Source of the DNA: Kitasatospora viridis | GTDB lineage: Bacteria > Actinomycetota > Actinomycetes > Streptomycetales > Streptomycetaceae | Direction of reading: 5' to 3' | DNA length: 64,000 bases | Assembly: GCF_007829815.1 (NCBI RefSeq) | Contig: NZ_VIWT01000001.1 | Coordinates: 2,255,501 to 2,319,500, forward strand | Shown here: positions 18,892 to 28,154 of the stretch, in pieces | How the letters are laid out: each line of letters begins with the position of its first letter | How positions within the stretch are numbered: position 1 is the stretch's first letter | Translations under genes and position numbers: made by a program | Notes under the pieces: model-generated | Seen by the model: only the letters and a program-made list of their open reading frames with translations | The model's database searches: none | What the model was told of the DNA's origin: nothing

Positions 18892-20046
18892 TCAGCCGAG
18901 CGCCTGGGCCAGGTCGGCGACCAGGTCCTCGGCGGACTCGATGCCGACCGAGATGCGGACCAGGTCGGCCGGCACCTCCAGCAGCGAGCCGGCCACCGAG
19001 GCGTGGGTCATCCGGCCCGGGTGCTCGATCAGCGACTCGACGCCGCCCAGCGACTCGCCCAGGGTGAACAGCTTGGCCCGGTTGCAGACGTCGACCGCGG
19101 CCTGCTCGCCGCCCTCGACCCGGAACGAGACCATGCCGCCGAAGGCCTTCATCTGCTTGGCCGCGACCTCGTGGTTGGGGTGCTCGGCCAGGCCCGGGTA
19201 GTAGATCCGGGTGACCTTCGGGTGCCGGGAGAGCAGCGCGACGATCTGCTCGGCGTTGGAGGTGTGCCGGTCCATCCGCACGCCCAGGGTCTTGATCCCG
19301 CGCAGCACCAGCCAGGAGTCGAACGGGCCGGCCACCGCGCCCATCGCGTTCTGGTGGTAGGCCAGTTCGTCGCCCAGCCCGGCGTCGGCCGCGACCAGCG
19401 CGCCGCCGACCACGTCCGAGTGGCCGCCCATGTACTTGGTGGTGGAGTGCACCACCACGTCGGCGCCGAGCGCCAGGGGCTGCTGCAGGTAGGGGCTGGC
19501 GAAGGTGTTGTCGACGACCAGCAGGGCGCCCGCGTCGTGCGCGATCTGGGCCACGGCGGCGATGTCGGTGATGCCGAGCAGCGGGTTCGACGGGGTCTCC
19601 ACCCAGACCGCCCGGGTGTTCGGCCGGATCGCCTCGCGGACCCGCTCCGGGTGCTGGGTGTCGGCCACGTCGAAGCTGACGCCCCATCGGGTGAGCACCT
19701 TGTCGAACAGCCGGAAGGTGCCGCCGTAGGCGTCGTTGGGGATCACGATGTGGTCGCCCGGCTTGAGGACGGTGCGCAGCAGGGTGTCCTCGGCGGCCAG
19801 GCCGGAGGCGAAGGCCAGTCCGCGCTGCCCGCCCTCCAGCGCGGCCAGGCACTCCTCCAGCGCGGTGCGGGTCGGGTTCGCCGACCGGCTGTACTCGTAG
19901 CCGCCGCGCAGGCCGCCGACGCCGTCCTGCTTGTAGGTGGAGACCTGGTAGATCGGCGGGACGACCGCCCCGGTACGGGGGTCTGCTTCCTGACCCGCGT
20001 GGATGGCGATGGTCTCGAAGCCCTGGGGGTGCTGGTGATCGGTCAT
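18892..20046 (-). CDS. metB: cystathionine gamma-synthase
   Basis: The 384-residue protein belongs to the Cys/Met-metabolism PLP family. The cofactor lysine is residue 204 in HSTTKYMGGHSD. The block YEYSRSANPTR and the conserved LGESLGGVESLIEHP near the end fit cystathionine gamma-synthase/lyase. In high-GC actinobacteria this enzyme joins an activated homoserine to cysteine. A cystathionine beta-synthase gene lies 3 kb away, so it may equally run as a gamma-lyase in reverse transsulfuration. The ATG follows a TACGCT -10 by 6 bases. Confidence 0.85.
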   Translation of the reverse strand: MTDHQHPQGFETIAIHAGQEADPRTGAVVPPIYQVSTYKQDGVGGLRGGYEYSRSANPTRTALEECLAALEGGQRGLAFASGLAAEDTLLRTVLKPGDHIVIPNDAYGGTFRLFDKVLTRWGVSFDVADTQHPERVREAIRPNTRAVWVETPSNPLLGITDIAAVAQIAHDAGALLVVDNTFASPYLQQPLALGADVVVHSTTKYMGGHSDVVGGALVAADAGLGDELAYHQNAMGAVAGPFDSWLVLRGIKTLGVRMDRHTSNAEQIVALLSRHPKVTRIYYPGLAEHPNHEVAAKQMKAFGGMVSFRVEGGEQAAVDVCNRAKLFTLGESLGGVESLIEHPGRMTHASVAGSLLEVPADLVRISVGIESAEDLVADLAQALG

Positions 20047-20052
20047 GGCCCG

Positions 20053-20058
20053 AGCGTA
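20053..20058 (-). promoter_or_regulatory. -10 box of metB
   Basis: TACGCT on the minus strand ends 6 bases before the ATG, as in other probable leaderless genes of this window. Confidence 0.45.
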
Positions 20059-20085
20059 GTGGAACCCGGCTGCGCCGCAGCCCTC

Positions 20086-20589
20086 TCAGTCCGCGCGGCG
20101 GACCTCGTGCTGGAAGCAGCCGAAGGCGACCGCGCGCACGTGCACGACGGCCACCAGCGGGTCGCTGAACATCGCGTCGAGCGCCTCCTCGGCGACGGCC
20201 GGTTCGGGCTCCACCAGGACGCCGCGCAGGATCCGGCCGTCCCGGTCGTAGGCGCGCAGCACCCGGTCGCCGCGGTGCATCGCGGCGGGGTAACCGGGCT
20301 CGGCGCCGGGGCAGTCGGCCGCCCGGGCGTGCACGTAGACCGGGCCGAGCTCGTCGTAGGGGCCGGGGTCGGCGCCGGTCTCGGCGGCCCAGCGGCGCAG
20401 CGGGGCGTAGGCGAGCAGCAGCAGGTCGGCGCCGGGTTCGGCGCGGCGCAGGCAGCAGCGCAGCGGTTCGCCGCCGGTGGTGCCGCGCACCGGGACCGGC
20501 GGGCGGCCGGCGTCGTCGGTGCGGCGCAGGCCGGCCAGCACGGCGGGGGCGATCGGGTGGACGGTGAAGCGGGTGGTCACGGTGCTCAT
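20086..20589 (-). CDS. DUF1203 protein
   Basis: The 167-residue cytosolic protein matches DUF1203: a GEPLRCCLRRAEPGADLLLLAY block, a GPVYVHARAADC block and a C-terminal RAVAFGCFQHEVRR block. Paired cysteines recur in these blocks but no catalytic role is known. It lies 40 bases upstream of the metB start region in the same orientation but with no visible link to sulfur metabolism. Confidence 0.8.
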   Translation of the reverse strand: MSTVTTRFTVHPIAPAVLAGLRRTDDAGRPPVPVRGTTGGEPLRCCLRRAEPGADLLLLAYAPLRRWAAETGADPGPYDELGPVYVHARAADCPGAEPGYPAAMHRGDRVLRAYDRDGRILRGVLVEPEPAVAEEALDAMFSDPLVAVVHVRAVAFGCFQHEVRRAD

Positions 20590-20655
20590 GGCTCCAGCCT
20601 GCCGGGCCGGCGGCCGGGCGGCTGGCGGCTTCCGGACACCGCGTTGGACCCGGCG

Positions 20656-21897
20656 TCAGAGCGCGCCGCCGGCCTTCCAGTCGGCCCAGCCGATGTTCCA
20701 GTCGCCCAGCCCGTTGCCCGGATCGACGGTGCGGTCACCGGAGTTGACCACCTGGACGACGTCGCCGGCGATCGAGCTCGCGAAGAACCTCGCCGCGTCG
20801 GTGCCCGGGTCGCCGGCGCCCTTGACGTCGCGCAGCGCGATGCAGCCGTGGCTGGTGTTGGCCTTGCCGAAGGCGGAGGCGGGCGACCAGTAGTTGCCGT
20901 GGATGAAGGTGCCGGAGGTGGTCAGCCGCTGGGCGTGCGGCACGTCGGGGATGTCGTACTCGTCGCCCAGGTTGACGGTGGCGGAGTTCATCCGGGTCTG
21001 GGTGAACCGCTCGGAGATCACCATCGAGCCGCCCCAGGTGCGGTGTTCGGGCGAGCCGCCGATCACCGGGTAGACGGCGCTGACCCGGCCGTCGGTGGTG
21101 ACGGTGAGGGTGCCGGCGGCCAGGTCGGCGACCGAGGTCTGGGCGCGGCCGACGGTGAACGAGACGTCCTTGCTCTGGGTGCCGTAGACGCCGGCGGCGC
21201 CGGCCACGTCCTTGAGCCGCAGCTTCAGGGTGACCTTGGTGCCCGGGGCCCAGTACTGCTCGGGGCGGAAGTCCAGCCGGGTGCTGGAGTACCAGTACCC
21301 GGCGACCTCGACGCCCGGGTCGGCCAGCACGGTGATCGCCTGCTGGACCGCCTTGCGGTCGGTGACCGGCTTGCTGAAGTTGATCGAGACGGGCATCCCG
21401 ACGCCGACGGTGGAGCCGTCCTCCGGGGTGAAGTAGCCGACGAAGGTGTTGGCGGGGGTCGCGGTGGTGAACGCGGTGTCGGCGGCGGCGACCAGCTTGT
21501 CCTTGTCGGTGGCGCTGGCGGCGACGGCGTAGCGGGTGCCGCTGCTGAGCGGCGCGGTGGTGGTCCAGCTCGTCCCGTCCGGGGCGAGCCGGCCGGGTAT
21601 CCGGGCGCCGGACTGGTCGGTGACGGTGACTTCGCCGAGGGTGCCGGCGGCGACCGTGACGGTCACCGGGGCGGTGAAGGGCGCGCCCTGGGTGCCGTCG
21701 GCGGGCGAGACGGTGATCACGGCGGCCGAGCTGCGCGGCGCCGGGCTGCCGGCGGCCTTCCCGGCCCCGGCCCCTCCCCCACTCCCGCCGCCGCTCCCGC
21801 TCTCGCAGGCCGCGAGCAGCAGCACCGGTGCGCCGAGCAGTCCGGCCAGCACCCCCCGGCGGCTCCAGCCGCCCTCGGTCATCTGCCGTGCCGTCAT
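20656..21897 (-). CDS. lipoprotein L,D-transpeptidase with Ig-like domains
   Basis: The 413-residue product has a twin-Arg-like export signal (WSRRGVLAGLL) ending in a lipobox with Cys31. Two Ig-like domains follow (about residues 60-150 and 150-250). A YkuD catalytic domain contains His333 (HGNYW) and nucleophile Cys352 (SHGCIALRD). Such enzymes make 3-3 cross-links in peptidoglycan and resist most beta-lactams other than carbapenems. The start ATG lies 6 bases behind GGGAG. An AT-richer upstream stretch may hold the promoter. Confidence 0.92.
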   Translation of the reverse strand: MTARQMTEGGWSRRGVLAGLLGAPVLLLAACESGSGGGSGGGAGAGKAAGSPAPRSSAAVITVSPADGTQGAPFTAPVTVTVAAGTLGEVTVTDQSGARIPGRLAPDGTSWTTTAPLSSGTRYAVAASATDKDKLVAAADTAFTTATPANTFVGYFTPEDGSTVGVGMPVSINFSKPVTDRKAVQQAITVLADPGVEVAGYWYSSTRLDFRPEQYWAPGTKVTLKLRLKDVAGAAGVYGTQSKDVSFTVGRAQTSVADLAAGTLTVTTDGRVSAVYPVIGGSPEHRTWGGSMVISERFTQTRMNSATVNLGDEYDIPDVPHAQRLTTSGTFIHGNYWSPASAFGKANTSHGCIALRDVKGAGDPGTDAARFFASSIAGDVVQVVNSGDRTVDPGNGLGDWNIGWADWKAGGAL

Positions 21898-22020
21898 CTC
21901 CGTCTCCCTGCTGCCGACTCCGATCGGTCATATCGGACCTAATGACGCATGTACTGATATGACCGGTTCTCCGAGGAGGCTCAGATCGTACGAGACCCTG
22001 CGAGATTGCGCCAAAAAGGA

Positions 22021-22056
22021 CATACCGCCCGCACGGCAAGCCGTGCGGGCGGTATG
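22021..22056 (-). terminator. strong terminator hairpin
   Basis: Perfect 17-pair inverted repeat (arms 22021-22037 and 22040-22056) with a 2-base centre. It follows the 102-aa gene on the minus strand and precedes the L,D-transpeptidase gene. Confidence 0.8.
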
Positions 22057-22100
22057 CAGGAGGGTCGGCGGGTGGAGCCGCGCCAGGTCTCGATGCCGGA

Positions 22101-22160
22101 GTGATCGATCCCGAAGTGCTCGGTCTCGAAGTGATCGATCCCGAAGTGCTCGGTCTCGGA
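22101..22160. repeat. 30-bp tandem repeat, two copies, directly after a stop codon
   Basis: Copies at 22101-22130 and 22131-22160 differ by one base. The unit continues the pattern of the last codons of the neighbouring 102-aa gene (FETE): read through the TAG it would give ETEHFGIDHF repeats in the same frame. Confidence 0.7.
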
Positions 22161-22469
22161 CTACTCGGTCTCGAACTCCAAGGACTCGTCCTCCGGGTCG
22201 AAGGCGGTCTGCGCGGACTCCCAGGTGGCCTGGGTCAGCTCGACGCCCGGGACGTCGCCGAGCAGCGCCACCGGGTCGATGAAGTGCGCGAGCGAACCCG
22301 TGGGGTCCAGCTCGATCGCCTCCACGGACTCGGCCCGCTCCTCGTCGTCCAGGTACTCGTCGGCCGCCACCTGGGCGAGCGCGGCGGCCTTGAGGGCGCC
22401 CTCGTCGGTGATCTCGGCGATCAGCTCGATGCTGAGCCGGACGTAGCGGGGTTCGTCATTGCTGGTCAT
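22161..22469 (-). CDS. conserved hypothetical protein (102 aa)
   Basis: The acidic 102-residue product starts MTSNDEPRYVRLSIELIAEI and ends FETE. It is predicted cytosolic and mostly helical, with no membrane segment. The style fits a small streptomycete-specific family of unknown role. A TACGCT -10 ends 6 bases before the ATG. The stop is followed by an in-frame tandem repeat and then a strong terminator, so the C-terminus may have been shortened by a recent stop mutation. Confidence 0.7.
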   Translation of the reverse strand: MTSNDEPRYVRLSIELIAEITDEGALKAAALAQVAADEYLDDEERAESVEAIELDPTGSLAHFIDPVALLGDVPGVELTQATWESAQTAFDPEDESLEFETE

Positions 22470-22475
22470 GGGGCG

Positions 22476-22481
22476 AGCGTA
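22476..22481 (-). promoter_or_regulatory. -10 box of the 102-aa gene
   Basis: TACGCT on the minus strand, 6 bases from the ATG. Confidence 0.45.
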
Positions 22482-22948
22482 GGCGAGAGCGGGCCCTGCG
22501 GGCGACACGGCTCGGGGCCGGCCCCGGACGTACCGGGACCGGCCCCGCCATTGCGCCGCCCGCTCCCCCACCCGGGAGCCGACGGAGCCGCGCCACCGCG
22601 GCGCGCTCGTGGACACCGCCGCACCCTGGGAACCGGCCGGAACCGGACCAGGGGCGGGACGACGACGGCCCCCACGAGGGCCCCCTCCGGACCGTCAGGC
22701 TCCGGAGGGCGCACACCCGGACCGGATTCAGGGCCGGTCCCGGCGGTCCGGCGGCCGTCGCGCCGGGGAGCCGCTCCCGTCGCCACCGCCGCCGTGCTCG
22801 GCGTCTTGCCGTGACACCTACGATGCCGCAGCGTTGTTAACCGGTTGCTGCGCGCACGTGACGCGGGTGTACCAGTCGGTGGGTCGGCGAACGATCACCT
22901 GAAACATTGTCAGCCCGGACCGCGGTCGGCCCACGGCCTGACGGAGCC
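22482..22948. other. 467-bp stretch without a convincing gene
   Basis: It holds an orphan hairpin at 22514-22547 (GGGGCCGG with CCGGCCCC outside, CCCGG with CCGGG inside) and very GC-rich sequence. At about 22825-22855 a minus-strand promoter-like segment (GTTAAC, then CGTAGGTG) points left. Frames here have Arg/Pro/Gly composition typical of shadow frames. I see no gene I can support. Confidence 0.4.
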
Positions 22949-24349
22949 TCAGTGCGCGGCCCGGACCGCCATGAAGGCGAGCAGGTCCTGGCGGGTGACG
23001 ATGCCCTGCGGCTTGCCCTCCACCAGCACCACGGCCGCGTCGCACTGCTCCAGCACGGTCATCAGACCGGTCACCGACTCGCCCGAGCCGACCACCGGCA
23101 GCGGCTTGGACATGTGCTTCTCCAGCGGGTCGCCGAGCTGCGCGCCGCCGCTGAACAGCGCGGCCAGCAGGTCGCGCTCGGCCACCGAGCCGATCACCTC
23201 GCCGGCCATGATGTCCGGGTGGCCGGCGCCGGGCGAGACCACCGGCATCTGCGAGACGCCGAAGTCGCGCAGCACCTGCACCGCCTCGCCGACCGTCTCG
23301 TTCGGGTGCATGTGCACGAACTGCGGGATGCCGCCCTCGTCCACGTGGTACTTGCGGGCGAGCACCTCGCCGATGGTCGCCTCGTCCTGGGCGGTGGGCA
23401 GGAAGCCGTAGTCGGCCATCCAGTCGTCGTTGAAGATCTTCGACAGGTAGCCGCGGCCGCCGTCCGGCAGCAGCACCACGACCACGTCGTCCGGGCCGAG
23501 CCGGCGGGCCACCTCCAGCGCGGCCACCACGGCCATCCCGCAGGAGCCGCCGACCAGCAGGCCCTCCTCCTTGGCCAGGCGGCGGGTCATCTGGAACGAG
23601 TCCTTGTCCGAGACCGCGACGATCTCGTCCGCGACCGTGCGGTCGTAGGCGGTCGGCCAGAAGTCCTCGCCGACGCCCTCGACCAGGTACGGGCGGCCGG
23701 TGCCGCCGGAGTAGACCGAGCCCTCCGGGTCGGCGCCGATCACCTGCACCTTGCCGCCGGAGGCGTCCTTCAGGTAGCGGCCGGTGCCGGAGATGGTGCC
23801 GCCGGTGCCGACGCCGGCCACGAAGTGGGTGATCCGCCCCTCGGTCTGGTCCCACAGCTCCGGACCGGTGGAGTGGTAGTGCGAGGCCGGGTTGTCCGGG
23901 TTGGAGTACTGGTCCGGCTTCCAGGCGTTGGGGGTCTCCCGGACCAGGCGGTCGGAGACGTTGTAGTAGGAGTCCGGGTGCTCGGGGGCCACCGCGGTCG
24001 GGCAGACCACCACCTCGGCGCCGTAGGCCCGCAGGGTGTTGATCTTGTCAGTGGAGACCTTGTCCGGGCAGACGAAGATGCACTTGTAGCCCTTCTGCTG
24101 GGCCACGATGGCCAGGCCGACACCGGTGTTGCCACTGGTGGGCTCGACGATGGTGCCGCCCGGGCGCAGCGCGCCGGAGGCCTCCGCCGCCTCGATCATC
24201 CGCAGCGCGATCCGGTCCTTCACCGACCCGCCCGGGTTGAAGTACTCGACCTTCGCGAGCACGGTCGCCGAGATGCCCTCGGTGACCTTGCTGAGCTTCA
24301 CCAGCGGCGTGTCGCCAACCAGATCGATGATCGAATCGTGGTACCGCAC
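22949..24349 (-). CDS. cbs: cystathionine beta-synthase with tandem CBS domains
   Basis: The 466-residue enzyme has the PLP lysine at residue 44 (PGGSVKDRIAL), the SGNTGVGLA loop and the VGTGGTISG phosphate cup. Two CBS repeats at about residues 340-460 may bind an adenosyl ligand. It condenses serine or O-acetylserine-like substrates with homocysteine to cystathionine, the first half of reverse transsulfuration. The GTG start has GGAGG nine bases upstream. With the neighbouring gamma-synthase/lyase it forms a transsulfuration pair, though they are not in one operon. Confidence 0.92.
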   Translation of the reverse strand: MRYHDSIIDLVGDTPLVKLSKVTEGISATVLAKVEYFNPGGSVKDRIALRMIEAAEASGALRPGGTIVEPTSGNTGVGLAIVAQQKGYKCIFVCPDKVSTDKINTLRAYGAEVVVCPTAVAPEHPDSYYNVSDRLVRETPNAWKPDQYSNPDNPASHYHSTGPELWDQTEGRITHFVAGVGTGGTISGTGRYLKDASGGKVQVIGADPEGSVYSGGTGRPYLVEGVGEDFWPTAYDRTVADEIVAVSDKDSFQMTRRLAKEEGLLVGGSCGMAVVAALEVARRLGPDDVVVVLLPDGGRGYLSKIFNDDWMADYGFLPTAQDEATIGEVLARKYHVDEGGIPQFVHMHPNETVGEAVQVLRDFGVSQMPVVSPGAGHPDIMAGEVIGSVAERDLLAALFSGGAQLGDPLEKHMSKPLPVVGSGESVTGLMTVLEQCDAAVVLVEGKPQGIVTRQDLLAFMAVRAAH

Positions 24350-24518
24350 GGGGGTCCTCCCGGGTCTGTGGCCATGACATTTCCTTCGGTACCGCCAAGC
24401 CTATGGCTCCGGATGGCCCACGCTCACCGATAGCGCCAAGGTGTCCACGGGTATGCAGCCTGCGTGGAGGCCGGCCGCGCGCAGCGCGCCGGCGAGACCG
24501 ACGCGAAGGGGGCCGCCG

Positions 24519-25598
24519 ATGCCAGGGGCGCACCAGTCACGGGCCCGGGTCGCCCGCCGGATCGCCACCGCCGCGGCCTACGGCGGTGGCGGACTCGGCC
24601 TGCTCGGGGTCGGCGTGGCCGGCCTGCTGATCGCCGAGAGCCGGCTGGCGATCCGCACCGTCGGCGTGCTGGAGGGCGATCCGCCGAAGTCCGCGGGCGT
24701 CTACGGGGACGGCTTCGTCGATCCGGCCCGGAAGGAGGAGCCGCCGCTGGTGCTGGCCTTCCTGGGCGACTCCACCGCGGTCGGCCTGGGCGTGCGGCGC
24801 GGCCGCGAGACACCGGGCTCGCTGCTCGCCTCCGGGCTGGCCTCGGTCGCCGAGCGCCGGGTGCGGCTGGTCAACGTCGCGGTCTCCGGGGCCCGCTCGG
24901 ACGACCTGGCCCGCCAGGTCCGGCTCGCCCTGGCCACCCCGCCCGACCTCGCGGTGATCATGATCGGGGCGAACGACGTGCGCGGCCGGATCCCGCTCGC
25001 CCAGGCGGTGCGGCTGCTCGGCGAGGCGGTCCGGGACCTGCGCGCCTTCGACTGCGAGGTGGTCGTCGGCACCTGCCCGGACCTGGGCACCATCAAGCCG
25101 GTCCGGCCGCCGCTGCGCTGGCTGGCCCGGCGGGTGAGCCGGCAGCTGGCCGCCGCGCAGACCATCGCGGTGGTCGAGGCCGGCGGGCGGACCGTCTCGC
25201 TGGGCTCGCTGCTCGGCCCGGAGTTCGCGACCCGCCCGGAGATGTTCGCCTCGGACCGGTTCCACCCCTCCGCCCAGGGCTACGCGACCGCCGCGATGGC
25301 GGTGCTGCCCTCGGTCTGCGCCGCGCTGGGCCTGTGGCCCGAGGAGTCCGAGCTGCCCACGCCGGGTACCCGGGAGACCGTGCTGCCGATGGCGGAGGCG
25401 GCGGCCACCGCGGCCGCCCGGTCCGGCACCGAGGTGGCCTCGGCCACCGAGGGCGCCGGCGGGCGGCGCTGGGCGCTGGTCAAGCAGCGGCTGCGGTTCG
25501 GCCTGCCGGCCGCAGCGGCTGCGGCGGCGGCGGCCGACCCGCCGACGTCGGCCAGCTCACACCCCGGGTCGGATGACGCACGCTCTACTTGGGAGTAA
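24519..25598 (+). CDS. SGNH/GDSL hydrolase, membrane-anchored
   Basis: The 359-residue product has an N-terminal hydrophobic anchor at about residues 15-42. The SGNH esterase core follows with FLGDSTAVGLGV (block I, Ser), NVAVSGARSDDL (Gly), MIGANDV (Asn) and SDRFHPSAQGYA (Asp/His). It probably deacylates an ester outside the membrane. The C-terminus has a long Ala-rich run. The ATG at 24519 is preceded by AAGGGGG. It is divergent from cbs, with 169 bases between them, and shares its upstream region. Confidence 0.85.
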   Translation: MPGAHQSRARVARRIATAAAYGGGGLGLLGVGVAGLLIAESRLAIRTVGVLEGDPPKSAGVYGDGFVDPARKEEPPLVLAFLGDSTAVGLGVRRGRETPGSLLASGLASVAERRVRLVNVAVSGARSDDLARQVRLALATPPDLAVIMIGANDVRGRIPLAQAVRLLGEAVRDLRAFDCEVVVGTCPDLGTIKPVRPPLRWLARRVSRQLAAAQTIAVVEAGGRTVSLGSLLGPEFATRPEMFASDRFHPSAQGYATAAMAVLPSVCAALGLWPEESELPTPGTRETVLPMAEAAATAAARSGTEVASATEGAGGRRWALVKQRLRFGLPAAAAAAAAADPPTSASSHPGSDDARSTWE

Positions 25599-25650
25599 CT
25601 TTTCCGCCCGTAGCCTTCACCGCCGCCGCGCCCTGCCCTGAGGAGCCGTC

Positions 25651-26871
25651 ATGCCCGAAGCCGTCATCGTCAGTGCCGCCCGTTCGCCGATCGGCCGCGC
25701 CTTCAAGGGCTCGCTCAAGGACCTGCGCCCGGACGACCTGACCGCGCAGGTCATCCAGGCCGCCCTGGCCAAGGTGCCCGAGCTGGACCCGCGCCAGATC
25801 GACGACCTGATGCTCGGCTGCGGCCTGCCCGGCGGCGAGCAGGGCCACAACCTGGCCCGGATCGTCGCGGTCCAGATGGGCATGGACTACCTGCCCGGCA
25901 CCACCATCACCCGGTACTGCTCCTCCTCGCTGCAGACGACCCGGATGGCACTGCACGCGATCAAGGCCGGCGAGGGCGACATCTTCGTCTCGGCCGGCGT
26001 GGAGACCGTCTCCCGCTCGATCAAGGGCAGCTCGGACGGCCTGCCGGACACCCAGAACCCGCTCTTCGCCGAGGCGGTCGCCCGCACCGCCAAGCGCGCC
26101 GAGGAGGGCGGCGGGGAGTGGCACGACCCGCGCGAGGACGGTCTGCTGCCGGACGCCTACATCGCGATGGGCCAGACCGCCGAGAACCTGGCCGCGCTCA
26201 AGGGCATCACCCGGGCCGACCAGGACGAGTTCGGCGTCCGCTCGCAGAACCTGGCCGAGGCCGCGATCGAGGCGGGCTTCTGGCAGCGCGAGATCACCCC
26301 GGTCACGCTGCCCGACGGCACCGTGGTCAGCGCCGACGACGGCCCGCGCGCCGGGGTCACGCTGGAGGGCGTGCAGGGCCTGAAGCCGGTCTTCCGCCCG
26401 GACGGCACGGTCACCGCCGGCAACTGCTGCCCGCTGAACGACGGCGCCGCCGCGCTGGTCGTCATGTCCGACACCAAGGCCCGCGAGCTGGGCCTGACCC
26501 CGCTGGCCCGGGTGGTCTCCACCGGGGTCTCGGCGCTCTCCCCGGAGATCATGGGCTACGGCCCGGTGGATGCCTCCCGGCAGGCGCTCAAGCGGGCCGG
26601 CCTGACCATCGACGACATCGACCTGGTCGAGATCAACGAGGCCTTCGCCGCCCAGGTGATCCCGTCCTACCGGGACCTGGGCGTCCCGCTGGAGAAGCTG
26701 AACGTCAACGGCGGCGCGATCGCGGTCGGCCACCCGTTCGGCATGACCGGCGCCCGGATCACCGCCACCCTGATCAACTCGCTGCAGTGGCACGACAAGC
26801 AGTTCGGCCTGGAGACCATGTGCGTCGGCGGCGGGCAGGGCATGGCGATGGTGATCGAGCGGCTCAGCTGA
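25651..26871 (+). CDS. acetyl-CoA C-acyltransferase (thiolase)
   Basis: The 406-residue enzyme has the acyl-accepting Cys90 ([10 protein letters not shown]), the NEAFAAQ motif, His361 ([11 protein letters not shown]) and the base Cys391 ([10 protein letters not shown]). It either splits beta-ketoacyl-CoA in fatty-acid degradation or condenses acetyl-Co[11 protein letters not shown] replaces the usual GHPxGxSGAR, so specificity may differ from classic biosynthetic thiolases. The ATG lies behind GAGGAG. It is followed by a strong terminator, so it is a single-gene unit. Confidence 0.92.
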   Translation: MPEAVIVSAARSPIGRAFKGSLKDLRPDDLTAQVIQAALAKVPELDPRQIDDLMLGCGLPGGEQGHNLARIVAVQMGMDYLPGTTITRYCSSSLQTTRMALHAIKAGEGDIFVSAGVETVSRSIKGSSDGLPDTQNPLFAEAVARTAKRAEEGGGEWHDPREDGLLPDAYIAMGQTAENLAALKGITRADQDEFGVRSQNLAEAAIEAGFWQREITPVTLPDGTVVSADDGPRAGVTLEGVQGLKPVFRPDGTVTAGNCCPLNDGAAALVVMSDTKARELGLTPLARVVSTGVSALSPEIMGYGPVDASRQALKRAGLTIDDIDLVEINEAFAAQVIPSYRDLGVPLEKLNVNGGAIAVGHPFGMTGARITATLINSLQWHDKQFGLETMCVGGGQGMAMVIERLS

Positions 26872-26938
26872 GTTCGCAAGAGGTGACGCGCCGTGCGCGG
26901 ATGGGTACTTGACACCCGTTCGGCATAACCCACGGTAA

Positions 26939-26980
26939 TTGAGGGCCGGATCACACCGAGGAGGGCGATCCGGCCCTCAA
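26939..26980 (+). terminator. terminator after the thiolase gene
   Basis: Fourteen-pair stem (TTGAGGGCCGGATC with GATCCGGCCCTCAA) around a 14-base loop, 68 bases past the stop. The rest of this 301-base gap holds two possible -10 boxes (GGTAAT at 26934 and TAGATT at 27054) for the next gene. Confidence 0.75.
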
Positions 26981-27172
26981 CTCGTTTCAGGGGGCACCGA
27001 TTTCAACGTACCGAAGTCGGTCAACTCCGCAGCGTACACCAGTGGGACGTTTAGATTTTCGGACAATGACGAACGTCACGGACATATCGGACATCTTCCA
27101 CTGCAGCACCAGCCATCCATACGGCAGGGTGGAGACGTTCCCCCGTTCCACTCCGCGCAAGGAGTACGTTCC

Positions 27173-28132
27173 GTGAGCGCCGTGTACATCTCGCTGATGC
27201 TGATCCTGGTCGTCCTGACGTCAGCCGTACTGGTCCATGTACGCGTCCTCTCCCGCCGGTTGGCCGAGCACACGGCCGCCACCGGGGCCGCTGGGGCCGC
27301 GCCCGACGAGGCGGCGATACGCCGCGCCGTCACCGAGGCGCTGGCCGCGGACCGCGAGCGGGAGATCAACGAGGCCCGGGCGTTCTGGGCCGAGCAGGAG
27401 GCCCGGGCGGCCGAGGACGACCCGCTGCTCGACCCGCCGTTCCCGGGGGCCGACTCCGGGCTGGCCGACCTCGGCGTGGAGAACTGGCCGGTCTTCTTCC
27501 CCCGGCCGACCGGTCCGCAGGAGGCGGCGGACAACGCGGGCACCATCGACCCGGCCTTCGGCGAGGCGCTGCGCTCCGCGCTGGAGGACATGATCAGCGA
27601 CAGCGGCGCACTGCCCGGCCCGACCGGCCACCCCGGCCTGCCGGGCACCCCGGTGCAGACCGGCGACAGCGACCAGCGGGCCCGCCGCGAGGCCGACCTG
27701 CTGGCCACCGGCCTGGAGGCCGGGCTGCTCGACCCGCACCCCGAGGACCCGGCGCTCGCCGAGGCCGAGCCGGCCCCCGCGCCCGACCCGCGCCGCCACC
27801 CCTCGCACCCCGACTTCGTGCCCAGCCAGACCCCGTCCCGGGAGTGGACCGACACCCGGCTGACCGCGCTGGCCGAGGAGCGGATCGCGCTCACCGACGT
27901 GCGCCCCGGCCCGCTGGGCACCCTGGACGTCTACGCCTTCGCCGACGGCACCACGCTCTGCGTGGCCCCCGGCGACCGGGAGGCGGCCTACCGGCTGATC
28001 GACGCGGTCCGGGCCGGCGAGGACGTCCGACTGCTCGGCGGCTCCCGGTTCTCCGGCTCCTACTCGCTGACCTTCTCCACCGACGACGAGACCGTCTACG
28101 TGCTCGCCGACCGGGTGGTGGCCAGCATCTGA
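27173..28132 (+). CDS. membrane-anchored hypothetical protein (319 aa)
   Basis: The GTG at 27173 follows AAGGAG at good spacing. The product has one N-terminal helix (about residues 4-24), a charged, probably coiled region (REREINEARAFWAEQEARAAE), a Pro-rich acidic middle and a globular C-terminal region (residues 225-319). I do not recognise a family. The topology suggests the bulk is cytosolic and held at the membrane. The longer upstream frame lacks a ribosome site. Confidence 0.75.
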   Translation: MSAVYISLMLILVVLTSAVLVHVRVLSRRLAEHTAATGAAGAAPDEAAIRRAVTEALAADREREINEARAFWAEQEARAAEDDPLLDPPFPGADSGLADLGVENWPVFFPRPTGPQEAADNAGTIDPAFGEALRSALEDMISDSGALPGPTGHPGLPGTPVQTGDSDQRARREADLLATGLEAGLLDPHPEDPALAEAEPAPAPDPRRHPSHPDFVPSQTPSREWTDTRLTALAEERIALTDVRPGPLGTLDVYAFADGTTLCVAPGDREAAYRLIDAVRAGEDVRLLGGSRFSGSYSLTFSTDDETVYVLADRVVASI

Positions 28133-28154
28133 CCCGCCGCCAGCTGACGCCCGC

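Noticed and set aside
19003..21942. Very long plus-strand frame across metB, DUF1203 and the L,D-transpeptidase
   Set aside because: Spans three well-supported minus-strand genes and has shadow composition without domains.
22466..22786. 106-codon minus-strand frame in the gap before cbs
   Set aside because: Arg/Pro/Gly-rich, no ribosome site and no similarity I recognise, despite a promoter-like signal upstream.
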